Counted from the stretch's first letter, positions 14,745 through 23,724 are shown. The stretch is DNA of 64,000 nt from an uncultured Sphaerochaeta sp. (GCF_963676285.1 NZ_OY781063.1:3038001-3102000), one strand, 5' to 3'. Notes: generated from the letters alone by a model not told the origin. A program made the numbers and translations.

Positions 14745-15158
14745 ATGGATAACCACGATATACAGAAAAGACAAAGCATTGAGTACATGATCAAGAACTC
14801 TGACATGTTCCTGGACGCAGACTATGAACGTCTCGCTTCACACATTGAGGGACACCGCTACTTCCTTGGAAAGAACCTTTCCATGCCAATCACCTGGGAT
14901 GAGGCAACCTACTCCTGGATGAGTAATATCTACCAGCCGATCAGCCAAGTAATGGAAAACTGGGCAACCCAGCTGAGTTTCCCTGGAAGAAGGAAAGCAG
15001 ACCTCTTCTTCGAGATTTGTGACCATCAGTACTTCCTGAGCCTGCAACAGCAGAAGGAAGTCGATGTGTACAATGCTGCACTGGACTACGACGTACAGTT
15101 TGGCAAGACCATCGGAAGGATCATTGCAAAGATTCTCTCTTCCAACAATGCGGCATAA
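14745..15158 (+). CDS. Conserved-looking hypothetical protein (137 aa)
   Basis: I do not recognise a family. The 137-residue protein has no signal peptide and is predicted mostly helical. The N-terminal half is acidic and polar (RQSIEYMIKNSDMF), the middle holds an aromatic stretch (WDEATYSWMSNIYQPI), and the C-terminus is FGKTIGRIIAKIL. AAGGAG lies 6 nt before ATG 14745; an ATG ten codons earlier has no such site. It has its own promoter and terminator, so it is a monocistronic gene. Confidence 0.75.
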   Translation: MDNHDIQKRQSIEYMIKNSDMFLDADYERLASHIEGHRYFLGKNLSMPITWDEATYSWMSNIYQPISQVMENWATQLSFPGRRKADLFFEICDHQYFLSLQQQKEVDVYNAALDYDVQFGKTIGRIIAKILSSNNAA

Positions 15159-15180
15159 AAGCCAGAAGCAAAATACCTAG

Positions 15181-15213
15181 GGCATGCGGTCTAACGGCTG
15201 TGTGCCTTTTTTT
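15181..15213 (+). terminator. Intrinsic terminator of the 137-aa gene
   Basis: GGCATGCGGT pairs (with G-U pairs) to GGCTGTGTGCC, followed by seven T residues. Confidence 0.8.
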
Positions 15214-15443
15214 ATGCCCTTATTGATCTAACAGAACAGTACGATTATCACAACCGTCTTCCACTTACGCTTAACCTTCGTGCAAGTAATGCTTTCTGGA
15301 AGAGCATGGCATAAACTGAATGCAGAAAGCGTAATAAAATGTTTAAAATTCAGTTTTATCTAGGCTATGAACCTATGATAGGGTTAGTAGGAGATGATTG
15401 AGTGTAGGAATTGCATTCTCCCGATTATTACAAGGATGAGTAC

Positions 15444-16190
15444 ATGTGGCAGTATGACATGATATATAAACGGAAGTCCTTCCATCTTTTTCGTGGCGTA
15501 GAGCGCCCCCTTACAGATGAGGAGCTAGAAGAGATCAATACAGCCTTACGTGGGTGTAAACCTCTTGTCAGTGATATCAAGGTTGCGACGAAGATTGTTC
15601 CGGCCAATGAGACAACCTGTAGAAGAGGGGAAACACACTGTATCCTGTTCTACAGTGAAAAGAAGGAAGGCTACCTGGAGAATATTGGCTATATCGGGGA
15701 ACAAATCGATCTCTACCTGGCCTCGAGAGATATCGGTGCTCTCTGGTATGGGATCGGGAAGCCAAAAGAGAAGAACCACTCTGGGCTTGAGTATGTCATC
15801 ATGATAGCCTTTGTAAAAATGCCGCCAAAAACATTTCGTAAGGATATGTTCAAGGCTAAGAGAAAACCGCTTGAAGATATCAGGGAAGGCGAGGGCTATG
15901 ATGATATCCTAAATATTGCACGCTTCTCCCCCAGTGCATGCAACAGCCAGCCATGGTATGTTTCCTGCGAAAAGAAAACACTTTCCGTGTATCGCTGCAC
16001 CAAGCCAGGAAAGGTTGGCATCATGCCCGCAGGGAGCGTCTCGTACTACAACCAGATCGACATAGGCATATTTCTTTATATACTTGAACTCTGTATGGAA
16101 CATGGAGGTCTTGTTCATGCAAGGACCCTCATGTTTGAACATAGTGAACTTGGGAAAAATCTCACAGCGCAATACGAGATAACCACATGA
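15444..16190 (+). CDS. TM1586-like nitroreductase family protein
   Basis: This roughly 248-residue protein resembles the putative TM-type nitroreductases (TM1586_NiRdase), in which the FMN-binding fold occurs within one long chain. N-terminal YKRKSFHLF and the C-terminal FSPSACNSQPWYVS segment match flavin-contacting motifs of nitroreductases. It likely uses FMN and NAD(P)H, with unknown substrate. Start choice is uncertain: ATG 15444 has AAGGA 7 nt upstream, while a TTG at 15411 would add 11 residues but has poor spacing. The stop overlaps the next gene by 4 nt (ATGA), coupling it to an alpha/beta hydrolase. Confidence 0.7.
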   Translation: MWQYDMIYKRKSFHLFRGVERPLTDEELEEINTALRGCKPLVSDIKVATKIVPANETTCRRGETHCILFYSEKKEGYLENIGYIGEQIDLYLASRDIGALWYGIGKPKEKNHSGLEYVIMIAFVKMPPKTFRKDMFKAKRKPLEDIREGEGYDDILNIARFSPSACNSQPWYVSCEKKTLSVYRCTKPGKVGIMPAGSVSYYNQIDIGIFLYILELCMEHGGLVHARTLMFEHSELGKNLTAQYEITT

Positions 16191-16825
16191 AAGAAAAAGC
16201 AGTTCTCTACATACACGGCAAACATGGCAGCAAGGATGAACTAGATCGTCTAAAACCATTACTTCAGACCAAAGAGTATGATGGATATGCCATCGACTTG
16301 CCAGGGCATGGCCAGAGCAAAGAAGATCTTGCAAGCTTTACTCCATGGGGTTCAGAGCCTCTACTGGAAACCTCCTTTGGAATGCTTTCAATGGATTATT
16401 CGCAGGTCACCCTTATCGCTAACAGCATTGGGTGTTACTTCTCCATGCACGCATTGCAGGGTAAGACAATTGATAAAGCCCTATTCATCTCTCCCATTCT
16501 TTCCATGGAGCAGCTTATAACCGATATGATCACTTGGGCAGGTATTACTGAGGCAGAGTTGCAGAAGAAAAAGGAAATACACACGGAATTTGGAGAAATA
16601 CTTTCGTGGGATTATCTTCAATTTGTTCGAAAAAACCCCATCAAATGGGAAATTCCGACCTCTGTACTCTATGCAGGACACGATACGTTGACCTCCAGGG
16701 ATACCATCGATTCCTTCGTCAGTGCTCATGAAGCAGCACTCACCGTCTATGAAGATGGAGAGCATTGGTTCCATACTCCTGAACAATTGGAGTTCCTTGA
16801 TCAGTGGCTCCTGAAGCAACTGTAA
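16187..16825 (+). CDS. Alpha/beta hydrolase
   Basis: The 212-residue protein has the alpha/beta hydrolase layout: VLYIHGKHG near the N-terminus (oxyanion region), YAIDLPGHGQS, nucleophile elbow ANSIGC (Ser in N-x-S-x-G rather than G-x-S-x-G), Asp in YAGHDTLT and His in EDGEHWF. It is a cytosolic esterase or thioesterase-like enzyme of unknown substrate. It overlaps the nitroreductase-like gene by 4 nt, so the two act in one transcript. Confidence 0.82.
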   Translation: MKEKAVLYIHGKHGSKDELDRLKPLLQTKEYDGYAIDLPGHGQSKEDLASFTPWGSEPLLETSFGMLSMDYSQVTLIANSIGCYFSMHALQGKTIDKALFISPILSMEQLITDMITWAGITEAELQKKKEIHTEFGEILSWDYLQFVRKNPIKWEIPTSVLYAGHDTLTSRDTIDSFVSAHEAALTVYEDGEHWFHTPEQLEFLDQWLLKQL

Positions 16826-16930
16826 GGAATATATTGTGTTTCTCTATTCTACCTGGTGAAACAAATTGAATTGATTTCTGTTGTGTGAATTCGGTTACCG
16901 CAGACTGGCCCCTGGGTTGGTCTCGGGATA

Positions 16931-16965
16931 CAAAAAAGGACGAACTGAGAAACTCAATTCGTCCT
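16931..16965 (-). terminator. Intrinsic terminator of tRNA-Pro
   Basis: On the minus strand AGGACGAATTGAG pairs with CTCAGTTCGTCCT around TTT, followed by TTTTTTG. Confidence 0.88.
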
Positions 16966-16972
16966 AAGTAGA

Positions 16973-17045
16973 TCGGGGCGAAAGGACTCGAACCTTCGAT
17001 ATCCTGCTCCCAAAGCAGGTGCCCTAGCCACTGGGCTACGCCCCG
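16973..17045 (-). tRNA. tRNA-Pro (anticodon TGG)
   Basis: The 73-nt cloverleaf has acceptor CGGGGCG/CGCCCCG, anticodon stem CCTGC/GCAGG with loop TTTGGGA (anticodon TGG, decoding CCA) and T arm GAAGG-TTCGAGT-CCTTT. CCA is not encoded. Confidence 0.95.
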
Positions 17046-17105
17046 AAACTTTTTGGAGTATACGCACTTGAGCTTGAAAGCGTCAAGGGGGTAGGATACA
17101 GAAAT

Positions 17106-17747
17106 ATGGATAAGAATACATACGCGAGTTTGATATATGAACGTTTGGACACGCTCCTTCCAGAAGATATTCAGTTTCTGGAGCAGCGTGACCCCTTCAG
17201 ATTCCTGATCAGTGTCATCCTTTCGGCCCAGACAACTGATCGAACGGTCAACGCAGTGGTGCGAACCTTATTTGCTGAATATCCCGACGCTCCCTCCCTT
17301 GCCAAGGCAAAGAGGGAGGATGTGGAAGAGATTATCTTTCCTACCGGTTTCTATCGAAACAAGGCAAAGAACATCATTGCCTGCGCACAGGCTCTTGGTG
17401 ATGGAGGGCTTCCTGAAACCATGGAAGAGTTGGTCAAGCTTCCTGGAGTGGGGAGAAAGACAGCCAGCTGCGTGCTGGGTGACATCTATGGTAAGCCAGC
17501 CATTATTGTCGACACACATTTTGGAAGAGTCGTGAACCGGCTTGGGTTGGTTTCAACCAAGGACCCGGAGAAAATTGAGAGGGAAGTGGCTTCACTCCTG
17601 GAGCCACGCTTTCATTATCGCTTTTCCATGACAGCCAACCTGTTTGGGAGAACCACCTGTCATGCAAAGAAACCAAGCTGTGAAGATTGTCCGTTCAGTG
17701 ATGTCTGCCCGAGTCGAGATGTTTTTCTGAAAAAACATTCCAAGTGA
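17106..17747 (+). CDS. nth: Endonuclease III
   Basis: The 213-residue base-excision repair enzyme removes oxidised pyrimidines and nicks the abasic site. The helix-hairpin-helix LPGVGRKTA carries the catalytic Lys118, and Asp136 lies in VDTHFGRV. The C-terminal 4Fe-4S cluster motif is C-x6-C-x2-C-x5-C (CHAKKPSC, EDCPFSDVC). Length matches E. coli Nth (211). A weak AGGA lies 9 nt upstream. The last 53 nt overlap an antisense hypothetical gene. Confidence 0.95.
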   Translation: MDKNTYASLIYERLDTLLPEDIQFLEQRDPFRFLISVILSAQTTDRTVNAVVRTLFAEYPDAPSLAKAKREDVEEIIFPTGFYRNKAKNIIACAQALGDGGLPETMEELVKLPGVGRKTASCVLGDIYGKPAIIVDTHFGRVVNRLGLVSTKDPEKIEREVASLLEPRFHYRFSMTANLFGRTTCHAKKPSCEDCPFSDVCPSRDVFLKKHSK

Positions 17748-18141
17748 TAAGATCGCCTTCTCTCTGGATTGTGAGAATGGCTAGTGAAACATCCTTGATC
17801 ATGATCGGGTCAACAGGAAATGTTGTCTCCATTTCACCAAGATAGATTCCATCATAGGGAAAATTTGTTCCCAGCTGTTCGCGAATCTTTGTAAACGGTG
17901 TGTCTGGAATGGGAAGATGCAGGTGTCCGTATTGGTAGGATGCTACGCTGTGTGTAGAGAGAGGAAGATGTGGACAATCGACAAAAGGCAGGGCCTCCTT
18001 CTTGTCAGCCGGGCCAAGGATGATGCATGCTTCCAGTGCAAGCAAACTGGGGTTTCCATGCTGTTTGTATAAACTGTCCCTGAATAGTTTCAGGTTTCTT
18101 CTCAGTTCCTTGCCCAATCGAAGGATGTAATAGTTCTCCAT
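17695..18141 (-). CDS. Hypothetical protein convergent with nth
   Basis: I do not recognise a family. The predicted 148-residue protein (MENYYILRLGKELRRNL at the start) has protein-like alternating hydrophobic strands (ALEACIILG, VSLAILTIQ) and a His-rich middle (CPHLPLSTHS, YGHLHLPIP). This is loosely reminiscent of LigT/2H phosphoesterases, but no clear pair of HxT/S motifs is present. No good ribosome binding site precedes ATG 18141; a TTG at 18216 would add 25 residues. It overlaps the end of nth by 53 nt on the other strand. I consider it probably real but unproven. Confidence 0.5.
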   Translation of the reverse strand: MENYYILRLGKELRRNLKLFRDSLYKQHGNPSLLALEACIILGPADKKEALPFVDCPHLPLSTHSVASYQYGHLHLPIPDTPFTKIREQLGTNFPYDGIYLGEMETTFPVDPIMIKDVSLAILTIQREGDLITWNVFSEKHLDSGRHH

Positions 18142-18377
18142 GGGTGTAGCATACTGAAGGAGATAGGCCTCAGCAAGGGAAAAAACAGAAAAGATGATGC
18201 CTTTGTCTTTACACAAAAGCTGTTATCTGGTAATTTGGCTAAGGTTGAAGTCTATTTGTACGACACCCTTGTACTACTGCTCACGGGCAAGGGCTTGCCT
18301 GGACAAGGTGATGCGTGATTTCGACAGGCCCTGGTTCGGCCAACGAATGAATTATTAAGGATAAGGTGGATATAGCT

Positions 18378-18608
18378 ATGGCTCGTAGATGTGAGATTTG
18401 CGGAAAAGGAACGGTTGCAGGAAATAGTGTTCCGAGAAAAGGACAAGCCAAGAAGCATGGCGGTGTTGGTCAACACATTGGTGTTACCACAAAGCGCGTA
18501 TTCCGCCCCAACATCGTGTCTGTGAAAACTTTGGTCAAGGGAACTCCCCGTACCATTAAGGTTTGCACACGTTGCTTGCGGAGCGGTAAGATCGAGAAGC
18601 TCGTATAA
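18378..18608 (+). CDS. rpmB: 50S ribosomal protein L28
   Basis: The 76-residue protein starts MARRCEICGKGTVAGNSV and holds two Cys pairs, CEIC (5-8) and CTRC (near 63-66), forming a zinc ribbon, so it is the zinc-binding L28 form. KKHGGVGQHIGVTTKRVFRPN is characteristic of the family. AAGGTGG lies upstream of ATG 18378; a GTG four codons earlier is not needed. It is followed directly by its own terminator. Confidence 0.95.
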   Translation: MARRCEICGKGTVAGNSVPRKGQAKKHGGVGQHIGVTTKRVFRPNIVSVKTLVKGTPRTIKVCTRCLRSGKIEKLV

Positions 18609-18636
18609 TCATACGCACGTCATCTCGATTACCAGA

Positions 18637-18662
18637 AGAGCCCAACATTGGGCTCTTTTTGT
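18637..18662 (+). terminator. Intrinsic terminator of rpmB
   Basis: AGAGCCCAA (18637-18645) pairs with TTGGGCTCT (18648-18656) around a 2-nt loop, followed by TTTTTG. Confidence 0.88.
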
Positions 18663-18729
18663 ATAATTTTGCAAGACATATTTTCAGTGTTTTGTTCACT
18701 ATGTTGAATTTTTCTCGGAGGTGGTGGTA

Positions 18730-21102
18730 ATGAATGACATACGGGTACACGCAGTAGAAAGCATCAATCTTGTCTCACAGGATGGTTTGGAAAAGCTCAT
18801 CCGAATTCTTCACACCTCCGGGGAGACACACCAAGTAGTGGTGCTTGCCCCATTCACTGATGAAAACCTTGAACTCACCAACCTCTTGCACCTGGCAAAG
18901 CAACGTGATGAGAGGCTTTGGTCCATGCAGGAACAACGTTTCACCCGTTGGACAACCTTGGTGGAGGACCTGCTCACAGTGCCTGCTGGTAGCAAGGTTC
19001 TTGACAGGATCAAGCAAGGGTTTGCAAATCTGGAAGATATCCTTCGTTCAATCTGGTTGGTTCAGGAGATCAGTGAAGGGGTGGAGCGCTATACAAGCAC
19101 ACTCTGTGACAGTTGGGTTGCTGACCTTGCCTGCCATTGGGCCAATTTGCATAATCTTCCAGCCGACCTCCTCAGTTATGCCGATTCCCTGAAGAAACAG
19201 AGTGTTGAGGAATCGGCACTGTTTATCTATGGAGCGGTAAAGGATGGTCAAAGCGAATATGCTGCAGCGTCCCTTGCTGCACAGCTAGAGGCGGTCGGGG
19301 TAACGTTCTGGAATAATAGTTCCTTGCTCCACAATGCTGACCACAGGGAAGTCCCTTCTGCGCTGGTTATCCGCTCCCTCTCCTATGCAGAAGCAACTGA
19401 GCTTAGCTTCTTTGGTGCTCCCATTATTCACTCCCATGCACTTGTACCTGCCATTGCTGCCTCCCTGGATGTGCAACTTCGCTGTTGGGAAAACGAAGAA
19501 GACCCAGGGACCGTTATCAGCAAGCATGGAGACCAGAAGGAACCAAATAGGGTGAAGGGATTTTCCATTATCCATGACATTGCCCTTATAAATGTGGAAG
19601 GAGCTGGAATGAGTGGTGTCATTGGCATCGCAAGCCGGCTCTTTTCAGCCATGAGAAAGGCTTCCATATCAGTTGTCCTTATCAGTCAGGCTTCCAGTGA
19701 GTATTCCATCTGTTTTGCTGTTCCCGAGAGAGAGGCAGAACGTGCCTGCGCCACAGCAAGGAAGGAGTTCGCTCCTGAGCTTGAGGCTGCCTCCATTCAG
19801 AGTATTGAGGCTGAAACCGGGCTTGCAGTCCTTGCAGCTGTTGGTGAGCAGATGACAGGCCAGGCAGGGGTTGCTGGGAAGTTTTTCTCTTCCTTGGGCA
19901 AGGCAGGGGTAAATGTCATTGCCATCGCACAGGGCTCGAGCGAGACAAACATCAGCGCAGTTATCAAGGGAATTGACAGCAAGAAGGCCTTACGGGCACT
20001 GCATGCGCGGTTCTTCCTTTCCAAGCGAGCAATTTCTGTTGGGTTGCTTGGCCCCGGAAATATTGGGGGTACGTTGCTGCAGCAGATTGCAAAGGAAACC
20101 ACCAGACTGAAAGAACAGTTTGGGCTCGATATTCATATCAGGGGTATTGCCAACTCAAGGAAAATGTTGCTTGACCAGGACGGTATCGATCCAGGAGACT
20201 GGAAGGAACGCTTTGACAAGGAAGCTGTTGAACTCGACCAGGATCTCTTTACCCGCCACATTGGCGCAACCTATTTCCCGCACTCCCTGATCATAGACTG
20301 TACGACCAGCAGTAAGCTTGCTGGACAGTATGTTTCATGGCTGGAGTCAGGGATCCATGTCATTACCCCGAACAAGAAGGCAGGAACTGCTCCCATGGAG
20401 TACTACCAGCGTTTGCTGGAGACTTCCATGCGTACAGGAAAGCGTTTCCTTTATGAGACCACTGTCGGTGCAGGGCTTCCCATTATCTGGACCTTGAAAG
20501 ACCTGGTTCAGACAGGGGACACCGTACACCGCATTGAGGGGATAGTCAGCGGCACGCTTGCCTGGCTCTTCTCCAGCTATGATGGTAGTGTTCCCTTCAG
20601 TTCACTGGTGAGACAGGCAAAGGAGATGGGCTATACTGAGCCTGATCCAAGGGATGATCTCTCAGGCATGGACGTAGGCCGAAAGACGGTCATTCTTGCA
20701 AGGGAGCTGGGATACTCCCTGGAAGTGGAAGATATTCCCATCCAGAGTCTGGTTCCTGAGTCTCTCGATGGTTGCTCCCCAAGTGAGTTCATGGAAAAAT
20801 TGGAAGCAATCGATCCAGTCATAGAAAAAGCATACAAAGATGCTGCAGCGAAGGGAGAGAAACTCCGCTATGTCGGGATTGTTGATGAAGAAGGTAATTG
20901 TAGTGCTTCCTTGAAGAGCTATGCGATTGACCATCCATTTGCCCAGGCAAGCGGTACCGATAATGTGATTTGTTTTACCACCGACCGGTACTTGAGCCAA
21001 CCTCTGGTGATCAAGGGACCGGGAGCAGGAAGGGAAGTTACTGCCGGTGGTGTATTCTCTGATATTCTTCGATTGGCAGCCTATCTTGGGGCCAGAATCT
21101 AG
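18730..21102 (+). CDS. thrA: Fused aspartokinase (degenerate)-homoserine dehydrogenase
   Basis: The 790-residue protein has the ThrA layout: N-terminal amino-acid-kinase domain (1-280), two ACT-type regulatory repeats (285-440, for example SVVLISQASSEYSI and NVIAIAQGSSETNIS) and homoserine dehydrogenase (450-790). The dehydrogenase is intact: LLGPGNIGGTLL nucleotide loop, TPNKKA and the signature MGYTEPDPRDDLSGMDVGRK. In the kinase domain KFGGTS is replaced by HAVESI, GRxGSDxSA by VKDGQSEYAA and TDVDGVxTxDPR by a non-matching stretch, so aspartate phosphorylation is not expected. ATG 18730 follows GGAGGT by 7 nt. It is 12 nt upstream of thrC. It should reduce aspartate semialdehyde to homoserine, with threonine feedback via the ACT domains. 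Confidence 0.9.
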   Translation: MNDIRVHAVESINLVSQDGLEKLIRILHTSGETHQVVVLAPFTDENLELTNLLHLAKQRDERLWSMQEQRFTRWTTLVEDLLTVPAGSKVLDRIKQGFANLEDILRSIWLVQEISEGVERYTSTLCDSWVADLACHWANLHNLPADLLSYADSLKKQSVEESALFIYGAVKDGQSEYAAASLAAQLEAVGVTFWNNSSLLHNADHREVPSALVIRSLSYAEATELSFFGAPIIHSHALVPAIAASLDVQLRCWENEEDPGTVISKHGDQKEPNRVKGFSIIHDIALINVEGAGMSGVIGIASRLFSAMRKASISVVLISQASSEYSICFAVPEREAERACATARKEFAPELEAASIQSIEAETGLAVLAAVGEQMTGQAGVAGKFFSSLGKAGVNVIAIAQGSSETNISAVIKGIDSKKALRALHARFFLSKRAISVGLLGPGNIGGTLLQQIAKETTRLKEQFGLDIHIRGIANSRKMLLDQDGIDPGDWKERFDKEAVELDQDLFTRHIGATYFPHSLIIDCTTSSKLAGQYVSWLESGIHVITPNKKAGTAPMEYYQRLLETSMRTGKRFLYETTVGAGLPIIWTLKDLVQTGDTVHRIEGIVSGTLAWLFSSYDGSVPFSSLVRQAKEMGYTEPDPRDDLSGMDVGRKTVILARELGYSLEVEDIPIQSLVPESLDGCSPSEFMEKLEAIDPVIEKAYKDAAAKGEKLRYVGIVDEEGNCSASLKSYAIDHPFAQASGTDNVICFTTDRYLSQPLVIKGPGAGREVTAGGVFSDILRLAAYLGARI

Positions 21103-21114
21103 GAGGACGTAACG

Positions 21115-22383
21115 ATGAAGTTTGTATCAACAAGGAAGAAAGCTCCCAAGGTGAGTGCCAGTGAGGCAATTCTGCAAGGTCTTGCTCCTGATGGCGGCCT
21201 GTATGTGCCCGAGTCATTTCCCTCCCTTTCCCATTTGAATGTGCATGAGATCTCCTCATACCCGGAATTGGCATATGAAGTGCTTGCTCCCTTCTTTGAG
21301 GATGACCCTCTGAAAGATGACCTGGCTCAGATATGCATGGATGCCTTCAATTTTCCGGTTCCCTTGGTTCCCCTAAGGGGCGAAGAGATGGTCCTTGAGC
21401 TCTATCATGGACCTACGGCTGCCTTCAAGGACTTTGGTGCACGTTTCCTTGCTGCGAGTATGGAGAAGATCCTGGAGAAGCAACACAGGAAACTCACCAT
21501 TCTGGTTGCAACCAGTGGCGATACCGGTGGGGCAGTGGCAGCCGCTTTCGCTGGGCGAAAGGGTATTGATGTAAAGGTACTCTTCCCCAAGGGAAGGGTG
21601 AGTAAGCGCCAGCAGACCCAGCTGACTTGCTGGGGTGGCAATATTGAGGCCTATGAGGTCGATGGCAATTTCGATGACTGTCAGAAGATGGTCAAGGATG
21701 CGTTCATGGACCAGGAGATTGCCACCAAGTGGGGACTGAGCAGTGCAAACAGTATTAACCTGGGAAGACTGCTTCCCCAGAGTGTGTACTACGTATATGC
21801 TTCCCATCTCTACTACCAGGCTACTGGAAAGAAACCTACCTTCATCATCCCAAGCGGAAATGTGGGCAATAGCTGTGGTGCCTACTGGGCTCTAAGTATG
21901 GGAGCTCCCATTGAAAGAATTGTACTTTCCGTGAATGAGAACAAGACAATTCCAGACTATCTGTTCTCCGGTAACTATGAGAAGCGTCCCTCTGTAGCTA
22001 CCTTGGCCAATGCCATGGATGTTGGGGCTCCCAGCAACATGGAGCGTCTCTTCGATCTTTATCCAGATATCGATACCATGCGAAAGATGGTAAGCGCTTG
22101 GTCTGTGGATGACGAGACCATCAGGAAGACGATCAAGGAAGTGTATGATGAGTCAGGATATATCATGTGCCCCCATACAGCTACAGGAGAGCGAGTAAGA
22201 AGAGACCAATTCAGTGGCAAGCCCACCATTGTCATTTCTACTGCCCACCCTGCAAAGTTTGAGCAGGTGGTAGAACCCCTTCTAAATACTGAGGTACCTA
22301 TTCCAGAGAACCTGAAGCAATTGCTCGATAAGAAGACTTCCTTCAAACAGGTAGGGAAGGAGTATCGGGAGTTGTTTGAGTAA
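21115..22383 (+). CDS. thrC: Threonine synthase
   Basis: This 422-residue PLP enzyme converts O-phosphohomoserine to threonine. The N-terminus FVSTRKKAPKVSASEAILQGLAPDGGLYVPE is the classic ThrC opening, and the PLP lysine lies in AAFKDFGARF (about residue 106). VATSGDTGGAVAAAF forms the phosphate cradle. AGGAGG precedes the ATG by 7 nt. It is co-transcribed with thrA. Homoserine kinase (thrB) is not in the operon and must be elsewhere. Confidence 0.95.
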   Translation: MKFVSTRKKAPKVSASEAILQGLAPDGGLYVPESFPSLSHLNVHEISSYPELAYEVLAPFFEDDPLKDDLAQICMDAFNFPVPLVPLRGEEMVLELYHGPTAAFKDFGARFLAASMEKILEKQHRKLTILVATSGDTGGAVAAAFAGRKGIDVKVLFPKGRVSKRQQTQLTCWGGNIEAYEVDGNFDDCQKMVKDAFMDQEIATKWGLSSANSINLGRLLPQSVYYVYASHLYYQATGKKPTFIIPSGNVGNSCGAYWALSMGAPIERIVLSVNENKTIPDYLFSGNYEKRPSVATLANAMDVGAPSNMERLFDLYPDIDTMRKMVSAWSVDDETIRKTIKEVYDESGYIMCPHTATGERVRRDQFSGKPTIVISTAHPAKFEQVVEPLLNTEVPIPENLKQLLDKKTSFKQVGKEYRELFE

Positions 22384-22426
22384 AGTAATCACGGTTAGTA
22401 TTTAGTGCTCGCTGAGTAATTTGGAA

Positions 22427-22463
22427 AAGGAATCCCACCAGTATTTGATGGGATTCCTTGATT
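22427..22463. terminator. Bidirectional terminator between thrC and the BIG2 lipoprotein
   Basis: AAGGAATCCCA (22427-22437) pairs with TGGGATTCCTT (22449-22459) around an 11-nt loop. T-rich tracts follow in both directions, so it can end both convergent transcripts. Confidence 0.75.
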
Positions 22464-22477
22464 GAAAATTCGTAATA

Positions 22478-23665
22478 TTATTCTTCGTCAGGTGGTATTA
22501 CATTGACAATGGCTGCCTTGAAAGTAAGATTCAAAGTATATTCTGTACCTGTTGAAATGGCATCTGTATCATCCAATCCAGTTACATCATACACCGTTCC
22601 TGATATGGTGCCTTCTAGGTAACCTGCTTCCGTATCAATAACAGAATATTCAACAGTATATTCCTCTGCATTAATTTCCATAAGAGGATCACCATTGGTA
22701 TCGTTTTCTGTTAACTCAATCATATAATTATGTTCTGCGTCTGAAGTACTCACCTCTATTTCTGTATCGATTATAGCGCTCGTATGAAGAGGAAGTTCTA
22801 CATAAGCATAAATAATATCAGATCCGTTATTTGCTTCGTTATATGCTGCAAATTGGCCATCATCCAATGGCATATCGAGAGGTTTCGTAGATCCAATAAG
22901 GCTCGTATTCCCCATTACCGCTACAAGCGGCACTTCTGACGTTTTAGAAAGATCAAGATATTTTGTTGCCAAAATACTGTTTGCATGCGCCCCTGAATAT
23001 AGTTCAAAATGTAACGTATCCAATGTTGTATCAGTAGGAGTTAAAGTAAATATAATATGCTCATTTTTAACAGTCAGGGAAATTGTATCTGTCTTACTTC
23101 CATCATCAGTAGTTACCGTAATGGTTGCACTCCCTGCAGCTACTGCCGTGACCAGGCCAGAGGTACTGACTGTAGCCACATCTGTATCACTGGAAGACCA
23201 TGCTACATTCTTGTTGGATGCATCGCTGGGAGCAACAGTTTCTGTTAATTGCAATGTATCTCCAACTAAGATTGTCTGATCTTCTTCAGCGATAGTTACA
23301 CCAGTAACAGCAATAGGTGCAGGATTGACGGTGACTGTGATGCTGTCGGTCTTGCTGCCATCATCAGTGGTTACAGTTATTGTAGCAGTACCTACTGCAA
23401 CAGCAGTAACCAACCCGGAACTACTTACTGTTGCTACACTGGTATTACTGGATTCCCATGCTACATTCTTATTGCTTGCATCACTTGGGGCAACAGTTGC
23501 AGCAAGTTGAACAGTGTTTCCTACTATAATTGTTTGATTGTCTTGCGTTATGGTGACACCAGTAACATCTACTGGCCTATTCAATAATTCATCGCATCCC
23601 ATGGTGACCAAGAGGACACATACGATAAGTGCAAATGCAATCCATCGATTCATTTTATGTTTCAT
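22478..23665 (-). CDS. Lipoprotein with two BIG2 (bacterial Ig-like) domains
   Basis: The 395-residue protein has a lipoprotein signal with lipobox LVTMGC (lipidated Cys24). Two tandem BIG_2 domains follow, about residues 34-115 and 121-202. They are nearly identical in places (TVAPSDASNKNVAW and GSATITVTTDDGSKTD appear in both copies). The remaining ~190 residues are an Asp/Thr-rich beta domain of unknown type. It is expected at the cell surface or periplasmic leaflet. GGAGT lies 5 nt before ATG 23665. A 7-bp inverted repeat about 40 nt upstream may be an operator. No enzymatic motif is seen. Confidence 0.85.
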   Translation of the reverse strand: MKHKMNRWIAFALIVCVLLVTMGCDELLNRPVDVTGVTITQDNQTIIVGNTVQLAATVAPSDASNKNVAWESSNTSVATVSSSGLVTAVAVGTATITVTTDDGSKTDSITVTVNPAPIAVTGVTIAEEDQTILVGDTLQLTETVAPSDASNKNVAWSSSDTDVATVSTSGLVTAVAAGSATITVTTDDGSKTDTISLTVKNEHIIFTLTPTDTTLDTLHFELYSGAHANSILATKYLDLSKTSEVPLVAVMGNTSLIGSTKPLDMPLDDGQFAAYNEANNGSDIIYAYVELPLHTSAIIDTEIEVSTSDAEHNYMIELTENDTNGDPLMEINAEEYTVEYSVIDTEAGYLEGTISGTVYDVTGLDDTDAISTGTEYTLNLTFKAAIVNVIPPDEE

Positions 23666-23703
23666 GCCGTACTCCAAAACTATTTGTGGTGTTTTATGAG
23701 AAG

Positions 23704-23724
23704 AGTAATTCTTGGAAAATTACT
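23704..23724. promoter_or_regulatory. Inverted repeat upstream of the BIG2 lipoprotein
   Basis: AGTAATT-CTTGGAA-AATTACT is a perfect 7-bp inverted repeat, 39 nt upstream of the lipoprotein start. A smaller one, GAAAC-N6-GTTTC, lies just beyond. It is a possible operator. Confidence 0.4.

Noticed and set aside
15394..15462. 22-codon frame overlapping the start of the nitroreductase-like gene
   Set aside because: GGAG directly abuts its ATG, so initiation is unlikely, and no regulatory pattern is seen.
18285..18310. GGCAAG/CTTGCC inverted repeat upstream of rpmB as a regulatory RNA
   Set aside because: The stem is short (6 bp) with a 2-nt loop and no known L28 leader pattern is apparent.
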